Origin: Sandaracinaceae bacterium
Lineage (GTDB): Bacteria; Myxococcota_A; Polyangia; Polyangiales; Houyiibacteriaceae
Length of the DNA stretch: 64,000 nt
Direction: 5' to 3'
Assembly (NCBI GenBank): GCA_020633055.1
Contig: JACKEJ010000008.1
Coordinates: 719,212-783,211 of the forward strand
Numbering within the stretch: position 1 is the first letter of the stretch; each line of letters begins with the position of its first letter. The position numbers and the translations under genes were made by a program. Shown here one piece after another: positions 17,190 through 25,068 of the stretch. Under the pieces are notes generated by a model. That model saw only the letters and a program-made list of their open reading frames with translations, was not told where the DNA came from and did not search any database.

Positions 17190-18239
17190 TCAGGTCGCGC
17201 CGAGGATGACGCCCAGCGACACCGTCGAGACGATGCCCCACAGGACCGCCCCTTGCAGAAACGGGCGCGCCCCGACACGCCGCAGGGCGGCCGGGCTGAG
17301 CGACGCGCCCACGAGGAAGAGCGTCAGCACCAGCACACGCCGCGCGAGCGCGCTCAGCACGTCACCGGCGGGCGCGAAGCTCGGGACGAAGGTCGTGAGC
17401 AGCGCGAGGACGAGAAAGCCGAGGATGAACCACGGACGGGCAGCGCGCGGAGGGGGCTCGGTCGCGGCGTGGTCGACCTGCCCGTGGGTCAGGGCGTCGC
17501 GCTCCGCGCGCGCGTTGCGCTCTCGGCGGCGCGTGTGCAGCGCGAGGCCAGCCGTGAGCGGGACGATCCAGAGCGCTCGAGCGAGCTTCACGGTGGTGGC
17601 CAGCGCGAGGGCGTCGGGGCCGAAGGTCATGGCTGCGCCGACGACCGAGCTGGTGTCGTGGATGGCGATGGCGCACCACAGCCCGAACGCCTGGTCGCTG
17701 AGCGCGAGGGCGTGCCCCACTGCGGGAAAGACCAACAGCGCCAGCGCGTTGAGCGCGAAGACGGTACCGAGCGCGGCGGTCACCTGATGCTCGCGAGCAC
17801 GCACCGTGGGGGCCACCGCGGCGATGGCGCTGCCGCCGCAGATGGCCGTGCCCGCCGCGACCAACAGGCCAGTCAGCGCGTCCACCCGCAGCAGGCGCGC
17901 AAACAGTCGACCGAGCGCGAGGCAGAGCGCGATGCTGCCCACCGCCAGGCCCGCTCCGAGCGCACCCACCTGCGCCACCGCGCGCAGGTCGAGCCCCGCC
18001 CCGAGCCCCACCACCGAGAGCGTGAGCAGCCGCTTGGCCAATCGACCGCTCTCTGCCTCCCACGCGTTCAGGCCGAGGAGCGCCACACCGACACCGAGCG
18101 CCAGCGCACCCACGGACCCCAACTTCGGGACCAGCAAGCACAGCAGACCAAGAGCGGGGAGGACCACACGATTCCACGCCCGTCGATGGCCGTGAGCCAG
18201 AGACGCGGCGGAGCAGAGGTGGAGCGCAAGCGTGGACAT
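17190..18239 (-). CDS. YeiH/UPF0324-family membrane transporter
   Basis: A 349-residue polytopic membrane protein with about ten hydrophobic helices. The family signature GTAICGGSAIAAVAP and the later IHDTSSVVGAAM segment are characteristic of the YeiH (CPA698-like, putative sulfate exporter) family. A charged cytoplasmic loop (RRRERNARAERDALTHGQ) interrupts the C-terminal helices. ATG 18239 is preferred; an in-frame TTG lies at 18248. It is divergent from a LysR-type gene, the arrangement seen for yeiH and yeiE in enterobacteria, so that regulator probably controls it. The transported substrate is not proven for the family. Confidence 0.82.
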   Translation of the reverse strand: MSTLALHLCSAASLAHGHRRAWNRVVLPALGLLCLLVPKLGSVGALALGVGVALLGLNAWEAESGRLAKRLLTLSVVGLGAGLDLRAVAQVGALGAGLAVGSIALCLALGRLFARLLRVDALTGLLVAAGTAICGGSAIAAVAPTVRAREHQVTAALGTVFALNALALLVFPAVGHALALSDQAFGLWCAIAIHDTSSVVGAAMTFGPDALALATTVKLARALWIVPLTAGLALHTRRRERNARAERDALTHGQVDHAATEPPPRAARPWFILGFLVLALLTTFVPSFAPAGDVLSALARRVLVLTLFLVGASLSPAALRRVGARPFLQGAVLWGIVSTVSLGVILGAT

Positions 18240-18275
18240 GAGCGACAAGGTGCGTGGATGCCATCGACATGACGA

Positions 18276-18290
18276 ATCGTTACTTCGGAT
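18276..18290. promoter_or_regulatory. Candidate LysR box (ATC-N9-GAT)
   Basis: ATCGTTACTTCGGAT fits the T-N11-A dyad used by LysR-type regulators and lies in the 69-bp divergent region between the transporter and regulator genes. A prediction only. Confidence 0.35.
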
Positions 18291-18308
18291 GTACCATCAG
18301 TAGAACCT

Positions 18309-19208
18309 ATGCCTCCGGCCCGCGACCACTTCGACTCCCGCCACCTCGACGTGCTCCGCGCCGTCATCGATGCGGGCAGCATCACCAAGGCCGCCCGCCA
18401 GCTGCACGTGTCGCAGCCGGCCGTCACGGCCAGCGTTCAGAAGCTCGAGGGCGCGCTGGGCGTGACCCTGCTCGAGCGCTACGCGCGCGGCGTGCGACCG
18501 ACCGAAGCGGGGCGCAAGTTGCTCGGGCACGCACGGCGGGTGGACTCGCTGCTGGACGAGCTGGTGGCGGACGTGACCGAACGCGAAGCGCCCCTCGCGC
18601 CGCTGGTGCTCGGTGCCAGCACGACCATCGCAGCCGGCTTGGTCCCCAAGCTGTTCGCCCGCTTCCGAGCCCAGCACGGCGCGGCGGGGCTGCGGCTGGT
18701 GGTGGGCAACACGAGCGAGATCATCGCGCAGGTGGAGAGCGGCGCCTTGCCCCTGGGGCTGGTGGAGGGCCCGCCGCGGGCGGCGCGGGTGCGCCTCGAG
18801 CGGCTGCTGGACGACACGTTGCTGCCGGTGGTGGCCGCGAGCTCCCCCTTCCGACGCGACAACGTGGACCTGGACACCCCCGTCTTGTGGCGCGAGGTGG
18901 GCTCGGGCACGCGCACCGTGGTGGAGCGCGCGCTGCGCAAGATCGGCCGCAAGCCCATGCCCTTCGACCTCGAGCTGGGCAGCACAGCGGCCATCCGTCG
19001 GGCCGTGGGGCTCTCGCTGGGCGTGGCCTTCCTGTCGCGCTGGTCCGTCGGCGAGGACCTCGCGGCGGGGCGCTTGCGCGTGCTGCGGCTGCCGGAGCTG
19101 AACATCCAACGGCGCTTCTCGTGGGCGCTGCCCAGCGCCCCACTGGGAGGCACGGCGGCGCGCTTCCATGCGTTCGCGAGCGCGGAGCACGAAGGGCTCG
19201 AGGTGTAG
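18309..19208 (+). CDS. LysR-type transcriptional regulator
   Basis: A 299-residue LysR protein: N-terminal winged helix (LDVLRAVIDAGSITKAARQL, VSQPAVTASVQKLEGALGV, ERYARGVRPTEAGRKLL) followed by a type-2 periplasmic-binding-like effector domain (APLVLGASTTIAAGLVPKLF, VALGSTAAIRRAVG-like segment). The resemblance is to the CysL/YeiE branch. Placed divergently to the YeiH-type transporter, it is most likely its regulator. Confidence 0.9.
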   Translation: MPPARDHFDSRHLDVLRAVIDAGSITKAARQLHVSQPAVTASVQKLEGALGVTLLERYARGVRPTEAGRKLLGHARRVDSLLDELVADVTEREAPLAPLVLGASTTIAAGLVPKLFARFRAQHGAAGLRLVVGNTSEIIAQVESGALPLGLVEGPPRAARVRLERLLDDTLLPVVAASSPFRRDNVDLDTPVLWREVGSGTRTVVERALRKIGRKPMPFDLELGSTAAIRRAVGLSLGVAFLSRWSVGEDLAAGRLRVLRLPELNIQRRFSWALPSAPLGGTAARFHAFASAEHEGLEV

Positions 19209-19252
19209 CGCGCGCAGCCTTCCTCTAGCCCGCGCAACGCCCGTGTGCTCTC

Positions 19253-20023
19253 GTGTGCGCGATGTGGCAAGGCACGCGCGCGAAGGACTGGCTGCTGCTG
19301 GGTGTGTGCCTGATGGCCACCGTCGGGTCGGTCGCGGGGCGGGCGTACCGCTCGGAAGACGACGGCCTGCTCGCCGTCGGTGCCTTCTTTGGTGCCTGTA
19401 CGGTCGTCGCCATCAAGATCCTCGTCGACAGGCGCCGTGCGCACCAGACACGGCTCCGCGCCCCTGGTGCCTCTGCGATGCCGGGGCAGGTGCCGATCGT
19501 GCCAAACCGTCGGCGGGTAGTCGGTGTGGCCCTCGGGATCGCGGCGCTCGGCGCGTTCATGGCCGTGACGGGGGCGTCCGTCGGTCGCGCCTTCGTCATC
19601 ATGAGCGTGCTGCTAGCGACGTTGGGCCTGGCGCTCCTCGTGGCGTCGGCGCTCGGGCGGGGTGCGCCCACGCTCACGTTCACGCCGCTCGGGCTGCGCG
19701 TCGAGAACCGGGTGCTAACGTTCCTGGTGCCCTGGGACGAGGTGTACATACGCCTCTACGTGCTCAGGGAGCAGGACTTCATCGCGCTCACCCTGAAGCG
19801 CCCCGAGGAGACCGCTCGCAACGCGGACGTGCGACGCGGCGATGCGGCGCGCGAACGTGCCAAGCTCGACCTGCGCTTCCGGCGCACCCGGAAGTGGGCT
19901 GGAGACGACTTCCACATCGCCCCGGCGGCTTACGACGTGGACATGGAGACGATGCTGCGAGCGCTGCAGCGCTACGCCACCGACCCAGCCGCGCGCGCGG
20001 AGCTTGCGCACAGGGTGTCCTGA
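19253..20023 (+). CDS. Membrane protein of unknown function
   Basis: A 256-residue protein with about four transmembrane helices in its N-terminal half and a cytoplasmic C-terminal domain. LTFTPLGLRVENRVLTFLVP followed by WDEVYIRLYV resembles the bacterial PH-like/YcxB domain that follows membrane helices in many small envelope proteins. The GTG at 19253 or the ATG at 19262 could be the start. No operon partner is evident. Confidence 0.6.
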   Translation: MCAMWQGTRAKDWLLLGVCLMATVGSVAGRAYRSEDDGLLAVGAFFGACTVVAIKILVDRRRAHQTRLRAPGASAMPGQVPIVPNRRRVVGVALGIAALGAFMAVTGASVGRAFVIMSVLLATLGLALLVASALGRGAPTLTFTPLGLRVENRVLTFLVPWDEVYIRLYVLREQDFIALTLKRPEETARNADVRRGDAARERAKLDLRFRRTRKWAGDDFHIAPAAYDVDMETMLRALQRYATDPAARAELAHRVS

Positions 20024-20074
20024 GCGGCTGCGGCGAAGTCGGCCGGCGACCGCATCGACGCGACCGTCGCGCGC

Positions 20075-20515
20075 TCAGCGGGGAGCGTGATCGTCGGCGG
20101 GCCGGGCGATGCCGAGCGCCTTGTGGCACCAGACCACGGCCTCGGGCTCGCTCGTGAAGGTCCCTTGGGGCCACGGCGTGGCGCCCGTGAGCCACGACAC
20201 GACGGTCACCGCGCCGGCGACGATGGGGTTCGTGACGATGCGCGCGTCCGCGCCGATGCGCGCCTCGAGCCCCGCGTGCTTGAGCCCGAGCGTGCGCTCC
20301 GCGACCACCGCGCGATGGCGCGCCGTGACGCTCATCAGCTCGAGCGCCCGCAAGTCGTGCACCAGCGCCACGGGGCTCTGGGCCTCGCGCAGGATGCGCT
20401 CCACGGTGTCGTACCACTCGTGGATGGCCTCGAAGGTGCCCGCCTGCGGCATGCGCAGGATGACCACGGGGTAGCGCTGCAGCTCGAAGCGGACCTTGTG
20501 GTTTGGCTCACCCAT
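20075..20515 (-). CDS. STAS/SpoIIAA-like small protein
   Basis: From ATG 20515 the protein is 146 residues. The pattern of a beta strand (YPVVILRMP), helix (FEAIHEWYDTVERILRE), strand (PVALVHDLRALELMS) and helix (RHRAVVAERTLGL) is that of SpoIIAA/STAS-like proteins such as those seen in myxobacteria. The Ser/Thr that would be phosphorylated in an anti-sigma antagonist is not obvious. The frame is open for 32 more codons upstream. Function unknown. Confidence 0.5.
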   Translation of the reverse strand: MGEPNHKVRFELQRYPVVILRMPQAGTFEAIHEWYDTVERILREAQSPVALVHDLRALELMSVTARHRAVVAERTLGLKHAGLEARIGADARIVTNPIVAGAVTVVSWLTGATPWPQGTFTSEPEAVVWCHKALGIARPADDHAPR

Positions 20516-20716
20516 CGGGGCGCAGTTGAACCACAACGTGGGCCCGAAGTCGAGCGCCCGCGCGGTGCACACGAGCACCACGGGCAGCAGGCCACGGACG
20601 CTGCGGCTCACGAGCCCGCAGCGGGAAGGCCCGCGCCCTGGGTGGACTGACGCGACGACGGCCGAGCGTCGCGAGGGACGGTGCTCGACACGTCTGGTTT
20701 CGATACCCTACGTGGC

Positions 20717-21751
20717 GTGCATCCCGCGAGACCCCACGGAGAGCTCGGGACCCGGCAGGCGTGGCCGTGGCTCGCGTGGCTGTGTGGGCTGATCGTGGGC
20801 TGCGTAGGTGGCGCCCCGCTCCCGCAGGCAGCGGCCCCCGTGTCGTCCATGCCCAGCCAGCGCCTCCCCTCGCTGGACGCCCTGGTCGCTCCGGAGGCCT
20901 TCGCGGAGGCGCGCCTCGACCTGCGCCGGGTGCTGGCCGATCCCACATTCGTCGCCCTCGAGCGGCGGCTGATCGAGATCCTGCGCGTGGACGACAACGC
21001 ACAGGATGTCGCGTACTGGCAAGGGCTCGCTCACCGCGTGGAGCAGGTGGCGTGGGCCGCCGAGGGCCCCCCAGGCAGCCGCTTCGACGACCTGGTGGTG
21101 CTCGCGCGCGGTCGTTTCGGCACGGAGGACCTCGAGCGCCTGTCCGAGGGCGCCCGGGCGACCGACTACGAGGGGCGTCCCCTGCGCGTGCAAGGCACGT
21201 GGGCGGCAGGCCTGATCGGGGACCACACGCTCGTCGTGGGACCCCTCCGTCACGTCGAGGCCACCTGCGACCGCTTCGATGGACGGCGCCCCGCGGGCCC
21301 CGGGGCACACGCGACACTGGCAGAGGCACGCGGACGCGCAGGTTTCGGGCACCACCCGCTGACCTACGCCGTGCACTGGCGTTCGTCCCCCGACAGCACC
21401 GACAACGAGGCCGAGCGAGCGGTCATCGCGCACGACGGCCACTGCGCCGTCGACCCGGCGCTGCGCTGCGAGTTCGGCATCACCACCAACGACGCCGACG
21501 CGCTCGAGCCGCTCCGAGCGCAGCTGCAGCAGGTCCTCGACCTCTTCGCGGCGCCGACCCCCGCGTTCCCGCTGCCCGAGCCGCTGGCCGCCATGGCGCG
21601 AGCCGTGACCTTCCGCACCGAAGGCACACGCCTCGTCGCCGCATTGGTCCAGACCCCCGAGGAGCTACACGCCGCGCTCGACGCGGCCCTCGACGTGCTG
21701 GCGTCACGCCTCGAAGTCCGCCGCGCGAACGGCGCCCCGGGCGGGCCGTAG
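20717..21751 (+). CDS. Predicted lipoprotein of unknown function
   Basis: From GTG 20717 the protein is 344 residues. It has a positively charged N-region and a hydrophobic core ending in the lipobox GLIVGC. The mature part contains LDLRRVLADPTFVALERRL and an alpha/beta-looking region without a recognised motif. The frame is also open from GTG 20681. The gene is followed by the 0.74-kb repeat region. Confidence 0.65.
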   Translation: MHPARPHGELGTRQAWPWLAWLCGLIVGCVGGAPLPQAAAPVSSMPSQRLPSLDALVAPEAFAEARLDLRRVLADPTFVALERRLIEILRVDDNAQDVAYWQGLAHRVEQVAWAAEGPPGSRFDDLVVLARGRFGTEDLERLSEGARATDYEGRPLRVQGTWAAGLIGDHTLVVGPLRHVEATCDRFDGRRPAGPGAHATLAEARGRAGFGHHPLTYAVHWRSSPDSTDNEAERAVIAHDGHCAVDPALRCEFGITTNDADALEPLRAQLQQVLDLFAAPTPAFPLPEPLAAMARAVTFRTEGTRLVAALVQTPEELHAALDAALDVLASRLEVRRANGAPGGP

Positions 21752-22492
21752 CGCACCGAGACCGAGGTCGACGGTGGCCCCTCCCGGTCGTCGTGTGCGC
21801 CCACGCGTGCTCGTCCTCGTGTTCGCCCTCGTCGTCGTAGTCCTGTTCGTGTTCGTGGGCGTGCGCGTGCGCGTGCGCGTCCTCGTGAGGGTGCTTGTAG
21901 ACGTGAACGTGCTCGTGAGGGTGCTCGTAGACGTGAACGTGCTCGTCTCGACCTTCCACAGGGAGGCTCGACGATGCGCCGCTTCGCAGCAAGGTCACCA
22001 CGCTCACCGCGCGAGGCTTCTCGCTCTTCGTCCGCGAGGCTCGCAGACGGACGAGGTCGAAGACGACACCACACGTCCTGGCCGAGCCTCACGCAACATC
22101 GCGAAACCGTGCTCGGTGTTGTCGGGCGACCCGGCTGCCCGTGGCGTTCTGGAGGCGTCGGCGTAGCGCTTGGAGGTCTCGCCGCGCGCCGACGTGCACG
22201 ACCACACTCACGAGGACGCGCACGCGCACGCGCACGAACACGCGGACGACTACGAACACGAGCACGCGAACGAGCACACTCACGAGGACGCGCACGCGCA
22301 CGAACACGCGGACGACTACGAACACGAGCACGCGGACGACTACGAACACGAACACGAACACGAGGAGGGGCACGGGGACAGCGGAGACGGGAGGTGCGAG
22401 CCCGGCCGAGCGTAGGGCGTGCCGGGAGCACTTCCCGTGTGGTGCGGCGACGCGGTCGGGGTACCTTCGCGCCCCCACGAGGAGCGACCCCC
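21752..22492. repeat. GTG/CAC-rich repeat region with a perfect 30-bp inverted repeat
   Basis: This 741-bp stretch has no well-supported gene. The left part (about 21770-21960) is a GTG/CTC repeat and the right part (22194-22370) a CAC/GAG repeat; they are roughly mirror images. The segments 21860-21889 and 22207-22236 are perfect 30-bp reverse complements. Read outwards from the centre, both halves can encode His/Asp/Glu-rich peptides: HEDAHAHAHAHEHE on the left minus strand and HEDAHAHAHEHADDYEHEH on the right plus strand (TTG 22170 or GTG 22194 to a stop at 22415). The right open frame could be a small metal-binding protein; the left frame runs on antisense into the lipoprotein gene. Confidence 0.75.
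22194..22415 (+). CDS. Possible small His-rich metal-binding protein
   Basis: A 73-residue frame from GTG 22194 to the stop at 22415 (or 81 residues from TTG 22170). Nearly half of it is His, Glu, Asp and Ala in repeats of HAHEHADDYEHEH type, ending in a Gly/Cys tail (GDGRCEPGRA). Such runs bind nickel, zinc or copper in known His-rich proteins. No ribosome-binding site is convincing, and the repeat could be a non-coding minisatellite, so this is uncertain. It ends 77 bp before the carboxyltransferase gene. Confidence 0.25.
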   Translation: MHDHTHEDAHAHAHEHADDYEHEHANEHTHEDAHAHEHADDYEHEHADDYEHEHEHEEGHGDSGDGRCEPGRA

Positions 22493-24034
22493 ATGGCAGA
22501 GAAGATGCGTCCCGAGCTGAGCGCGCTCTACGAGCGGCTGTCGCGCACCGAAGACGGCGTGCGCAGCGAGGCCGCCCGCAAGCGGCACGAGAAGGGCTTT
22601 CGTACCGCGCGCGAGAACCTCGCGGACCTCGTGGACCCGGGCACCTTCCTCGAGTACGGGCAGCTGGCCGTCGCGGCGCAGCGCAGCCGACGCGACCCCG
22701 AGGACCTGCAGGTGAACACCGCGGCAGACGGCATCATCACGGGCGTCGGGTCGGTCAACGCAGCGCTGGTCGGCGACGAAGCCGCGCAGACGGCCGTGCT
22801 GATCGGCGACTACGCCGTGCTGGCCGGGACGCAGGGCTACTTTCACCACAAGAAGCTCGACCGCATGTGCGAGCTGGCGGAGCAGCTGCACCTGCCCGCG
22901 GTCATGTACACGGAGGGCGGCGGTGGACGCCCGGGTGACACCGACATCGTGACGGGCGTCTCGGGCCTCGACGTGCGCTCGTTCCTCAGCTGGGCGCGCC
23001 TCGGCGGCATCGTGCCGCGCATCGCGGTCAACAACGGCTACTGCTTCGCGGGGAACGCGGCGCTGTTCGGCGCGGCGGACATCACCATCGCCACGAAGAC
23101 CTCGTACATCGGCATGGCCGGTCCCGCGATGATCGAGTACGGCGGGCTGGGCAAGCACGCGCCGACGGAGATCGGCCCGAGCGACGTGCAGGAGCTCAAC
23201 GGCGTGCTGGACATCGTCGCCGACGACGAAGCCGAGGCCACGGCGGCCGCCAAGAAGGTGCTGAGCTACTTCCAAGGGCGCGTCCGCGAGTGGCACGCGC
23301 CCGACCAGCGGCCCCTGCGCGACGCGCTGCCCGAGGACCGTCGCTTTGGGTACAACGTGCGTCGCGTGATCGACACGCTGGCCGACACGGGCAGCTTCAC
23401 CGAGCTGCGCCGCGCGCACGGCCGCAACGTCATCACGGGCTTCATGCGCCTCGAGGGGCTGCCGGTGGGCCTGGTCACGAGCGACTGCCAGCACCTGGCC
23501 GGCGCGGTGGACAGCGTGGCCGCCGAGAAGACGGCGCGCTTCCTGACGCTCTGCGACGCGTTCCGCCTGCCCATCGTCGTGCTGACCGACACGCCGGGCT
23601 TCATGGTGGGCGTCGACAGTGAGCGACAGGGCGCGGTGCGCAAGATGTCGCAGCTGATGGTGGCGGGCGCGAGCGTGACGGTGCCCATCGTCAACATCAT
23701 CTTGCGCAAGGCCTATGGCCTCGGCGCCATGGCGCTGGCGGGCGGGAGCCTGGCGAAGCCCATCTACACCGCCGCGTGGCCCACCGGCGAGGTGGGCGCC
23801 ATGGGGCTCGAAGGCGCTGTGCAGCTGGGCTACCGCAAGGAGCTGGAGGCCGTGAGCGACCCACGCGAGCGCGAGGCGCTGTTCGAGCAGCTGCTGCGCA
23901 AGCTCTACGCCCAGGGCAAGGCGACGGAGTCGGCCAGCTTTCTGGAGATCGACGCGGTCATCGACCCCGCGGACACGCGCCGCACCATCGTGCGCGCCCT
24001 GCTGGCAGCGCGCGCCAAGCGGCCTACCCTGTGA
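22493..24034 (+). CDS. Acyl-CoA carboxylase carboxyltransferase subunit (beta type)
   Basis: A 513-residue crotonase-fold carboxyltransferase like PccB, MccB or AccD5-type subunits. Both halves are present: the N-terminal acyl-CoA side (KGFRTARENLADLVDPGTF, YGQLAVAAQRSRRD) and the C-terminal carboxybiotin side with LPIVVLTDTPGFMVGV and the AYGLGAMALAGGSLA oxyanion region. It moves carboxyl from biotin to an acyl-CoA. No biotin carboxylase or biotin-carrier gene is next to it, so its partner must be elsewhere. The start follows GAGGAGCGACC and is the first conserved Met after the repeat region. Confidence 0.88.
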   Translation: MAEKMRPELSALYERLSRTEDGVRSEAARKRHEKGFRTARENLADLVDPGTFLEYGQLAVAAQRSRRDPEDLQVNTAADGIITGVGSVNAALVGDEAAQTAVLIGDYAVLAGTQGYFHHKKLDRMCELAEQLHLPAVMYTEGGGGRPGDTDIVTGVSGLDVRSFLSWARLGGIVPRIAVNNGYCFAGNAALFGAADITIATKTSYIGMAGPAMIEYGGLGKHAPTEIGPSDVQELNGVLDIVADDEAEATAAAKKVLSYFQGRVREWHAPDQRPLRDALPEDRRFGYNVRRVIDTLADTGSFTELRRAHGRNVITGFMRLEGLPVGLVTSDCQHLAGAVDSVAAEKTARFLTLCDAFRLPIVVLTDTPGFMVGVDSERQGAVRKMSQLMVAGASVTVPIVNIILRKAYGLGAMALAGGSLAKPIYTAAWPTGEVGAMGLEGAVQLGYRKELEAVSDPREREALFEQLLRKLYAQGKATESASFLEIDAVIDPADTRRTIVRALLAARAKRPTL

Positions 24035-24972
24035 GCGTGAGACGACCCGGGATGATCCCAGCATACTCGCTCGGCATCGCGCTCGCGCTGCTGGGCTGCG
24101 CTGCCGGCGCGGGCACGTCGGGCGGCGTCGCCCCTGCCGTGTTGGTCGCTCCCAGCACGGAAGGGGTGCAGCAAGGCGCGGAGGGGAGCACACGGCCCCT
24201 CAGCCCCGAGCCGTTCGGGGAAGACCGCTATGGCTTCGTAGAAGCCAGCAGCGCCAACGGCCGCTACGTCGCGCTGCGTCGCTTCGTCGAGCGCGACGAG
24301 CCGCAGTTCGGGCACCACGGAGAGGTCATGGGCGGCGCCGACTTGGTGGTCGTCGACCTGGTGGACCTCAGCGAGCGCCCCTTCGACGAAGTGGTCGACG
24401 TCACACCCGACCGGCGCTTCATGCTGTTGTCGGTCGGAGACGCGCCCGTGCTGCTGGACAGCGTGAGGGGCCGCTTCGAGGCCCTGCGCGACGCGGACAC
24501 GCGGTCCGATCACAACGCGTGCCTGGGACCCCGGCAGGCGGTGTTCTCCGCAGCTGGCGCGCGCTTGGGCTGGGTGGTCGACCAGGCGCGGGCGCTGCGC
24601 GTGCGAGACCTCGCCTCGGGTGAGGAGTGGTCGGTGCCTGCCAGCACGCCGCTCTGGCGCGGCTGGCCCGACGACGAGGGGCGCGGCGCCGTGCTGGCCG
24701 AGGTCCCGGCAGGCAGCGCCGAATGGCCGCAGCAGCACACCAGCTGCGCGTGCCGCTGGTGCAACCGCTTCGCCATGTCGTTCGGCTTCTATGGCTGGGG
24801 CGGCCCGACGTTTGCGCTCACGCACGTGGACGGCGCGGGGGTCCGCACCTCGTCGGAGGTCACCGAGGGCGAGCGCCGCTGGCACGGCCCGGACGACGCA
24901 GGCTGCACGCTCACCCCCGAGGACGGCGAGCGCGGCTACGCGCAGGGCCCCTGGCGCCGCGCGTGTCCGTGA
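24031..24972 (+). CDS. Predicted lipoprotein with beta-propeller-like repeats
   Basis: A 313-residue protein whose GTG start overlaps the carboxyltransferase stop (GTGA). Starting there supplies the Arg pair needed before the signal core; an in-frame ATG is at 24052. The lipobox is ALLGC. The mature part has alternating strand patterns (ASSANGRYVALRRF, FDEVVDVTPDRRFMLLSVGD, LGWVVDQARALRVRDLASGE) reminiscent of TolB/WD-type propellers, and a CACRWC cysteine cluster. Function unknown; coupling to the carboxylase gene may only reflect shared transcription. Confidence 0.65.
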   Translation: MSVRRPGMIPAYSLGIALALLGCAAGAGTSGGVAPAVLVAPSTEGVQQGAEGSTRPLSPEPFGEDRYGFVEASSANGRYVALRRFVERDEPQFGHHGEVMGGADLVVVDLVDLSERPFDEVVDVTPDRRFMLLSVGDAPVLLDSVRGRFEALRDADTRSDHNACLGPRQAVFSAAGARLGWVVDQARALRVRDLASGEEWSVPASTPLWRGWPDDEGRGAVLAEVPAGSAEWPQQHTSCACRWCNRFAMSFGFYGWGGPTFALTHVDGAGVRTSSEVTEGERRWHGPDDAGCTLTPEDGERGYAQGPWRRACP

Positions 24973-25068
24973 GCGCGCGCGGTGCGGGCCCGCGTGCCGC
25001 CCGCCGCAGTCCATGCCGCGTCGCTGCACAGCGCCGCGCCGTCGCGCTGCCTCGCGCACGCTCGGGCG

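Noticed and set aside
21480..22007. 175-residue minus-strand frame with His-rich N-terminus
   Set aside because: It would run 270 bp antisense through the lipoprotein gene and its C-terminal half is Arg/Pro/Ala shadow sequence; kept only as part of the repeat region.
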